DNA from: Candidatus Omnitrophota bacterium | Lineage (GTDB): Bacteria > Omnitrophota > Gorgyraeia > Gygaellales > Profunditerraquicolaceae | Length of the DNA stretch: 13,632 bases | Direction of reading: 5' to 3' | Assembly: GCA_903907475.1 (NCBI GenBank) | Contig: CAIVOB010000146.1 | Coordinates: 1-13,632 of the forward strand | Shown here: positions 13,326 through 13,632 of the stretch, in pieces | Layout of the letters: the number at the start of each line of letters is the position of its first letter | Position numbering within the stretch: position 1 is the first letter of the stretch | Notes under the pieces: generated by a model | Told to the model about the DNA's origin: nothing | Databases searched by the model: none | Seen by the model: only the letters and a program-made list of their open reading frames with translations | Translations under genes and position numbers: made by a program

Positions 13326-13632
13326 AAACCTGATAACGCAATTTTTTAAAACCTTTTGCCGCGGCCACATTAATAACTTTAGAAAATTCTTCCAAAACAC
13401 GCAAAGACTCTTTTGTTCTTTGCATATTCGACCAAAAAATGTCCTGACAATTATGGCGCATTAATTCCCCGTGAGAGTTTAACCTACCCACGTCTTTTTG
13501 GCTATTACGTTGACTAAGCAGTAAGGCCGGAGAAGAAACTTTTTTCGCTAAAAAATCAATTTCATGCCGAATTTTTTTATAAAGAGCGCTAAGTTTTTGA
13601 TCCGCTAAAATAAAGCGCGCCACTTCTTCACA
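13273..13632 (-). CDS. ThiE-associated N-terminal helical domain protein (partial)
   Basis: An open frame that enters from the right edge and ends with a stop at 13273; 119 codons are visible and the frame stays open to the edge, so the GTG at 13623 is not its start. It reads CEEVARFILADQKL, KKIRHEIDFLAKK, DVGRLNSHGELMRHN, and then NMQRTKESLRVLEEFSKV and KKLRYQVYEIEK. This is a tandem pair of similar helical units: ...EEVARFIL...KKIRHEI and ...LEEFSKVI...KKLRYQVYEIEK. It closely resembles the N-terminal domain that precedes ThiE in cyanobacterial two-domain ThiE proteins (RAREGLRVxEExxRF... DVG... KRxQESLRxLEEYxK...LRYxxYxLE). The final 17 or so residues after EIEK are unlike that family and lie where the frame changes. 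Its biochemical role is not known to me; it may help ThiE or act as a separate partner. Confidence 0.8.
   Translation of the reverse strand, partial: CEEVARFILADQKLSALYKKIRHEIDFLAKKVSSPALLLSQRNSQKDVGRLNSHGELMRHNCQDIFWSNMQRTKESLRVLEEFSKVINVAAAKGFKKLRYQVYEIEKSSFKKISALSDS

Overview
The window reads as a piece of a bacterial chromosome with moderately low GC, most likely from the PVC superphylum and best matching Candidatus Omnitrophota (formerly OP3). The main lineage clues are a small basic protein of the Verrucomicrobia/Chlamydiae-type family (5149-5448), the start of a DUF4416 protein at the left edge, a TRASH-like mini zinc protein, and a ThiE-associated helical domain of the cyanobacterial-ThiE type. 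The placement is an inference from remembered families, not a search result. Coding density is very high: most neighbours touch or overlap, the largest gene-free stretch is about 140 bp, and I saw no mobile elements, CRISPR arrays or phage genes.

Layout. Positions 1-1090 (minus) hold a small operon: PilZ protein, TRASH-like zinc protein, second PilZ protein, DUF4416 protein (cut by the window edge). A 140-bp divergent control region (1091-1230) carries good sigma70-type promoters in both directions. The plus-strand operon at 1231-2555 encodes an ExeA/GspA-type AAA+ ATPase and a GspB-like membrane protein joined by an ATGA overlap. It runs tail-to-tail into the minus-strand block with only 4 bp between stop codons. 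From 2560 to 11300 lies a tightly packed minus-strand array, listed in transcription order (high to low coordinates): NlpD-like LysM/LytM lipoprotein, STAND/archaeal-type ATPase, metallophosphoesterase, HIT protein, dGTPase-like HD hydrolase, GAF/HD-GYP protein, SPOR-domain protein, PVC small basic protein, SH3b protein, M50 protease and aroB. An internal promoter stands just before the SPOR gene. Upstream of the array, on the same strand, are a tRNA-Gly(CCC) and a thiamin cluster: a split ThiE N-terminal domain, then thiE, then thiC.

How the genes may work together. Cyclic-di-GMP is a recurring theme: two PilZ receptors and a complete HD-GYP hydrolase lie near an ExeA/GspB pair of the kind linked to secretin assembly in type II secretion or type IV pilus systems. 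A second theme is the cell envelope: SPOR, SH3b, LysM/degenerate LytM lipoprotein and a site-2-type protease. The remainder is housekeeping: shikimate pathway, nucleotide clean-up and thiamin pyrimidine synthesis.

The points most worth a second look are: (1) the split ThiE, where the N-terminal domain and catalytic domain overlap by 53 bp in different frames; (2) the LytM lipoprotein that has lost most of its zinc ligands; (3) the PVC small basic protein with a GC-rich Ala/Lys tail; (4) two promoters placed so close to start codons that the mRNAs should be leaderless or nearly so; (5) the tRNA-Gly gene inserted in an apparent operon; and (6) the unidentified ATPase with a possibly inactive nuclease-like tail. 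I did not find a clearly new multi-gene system; the nearest candidate is the PilZ/zinc-protein locus facing the ExeA/GspB operon.
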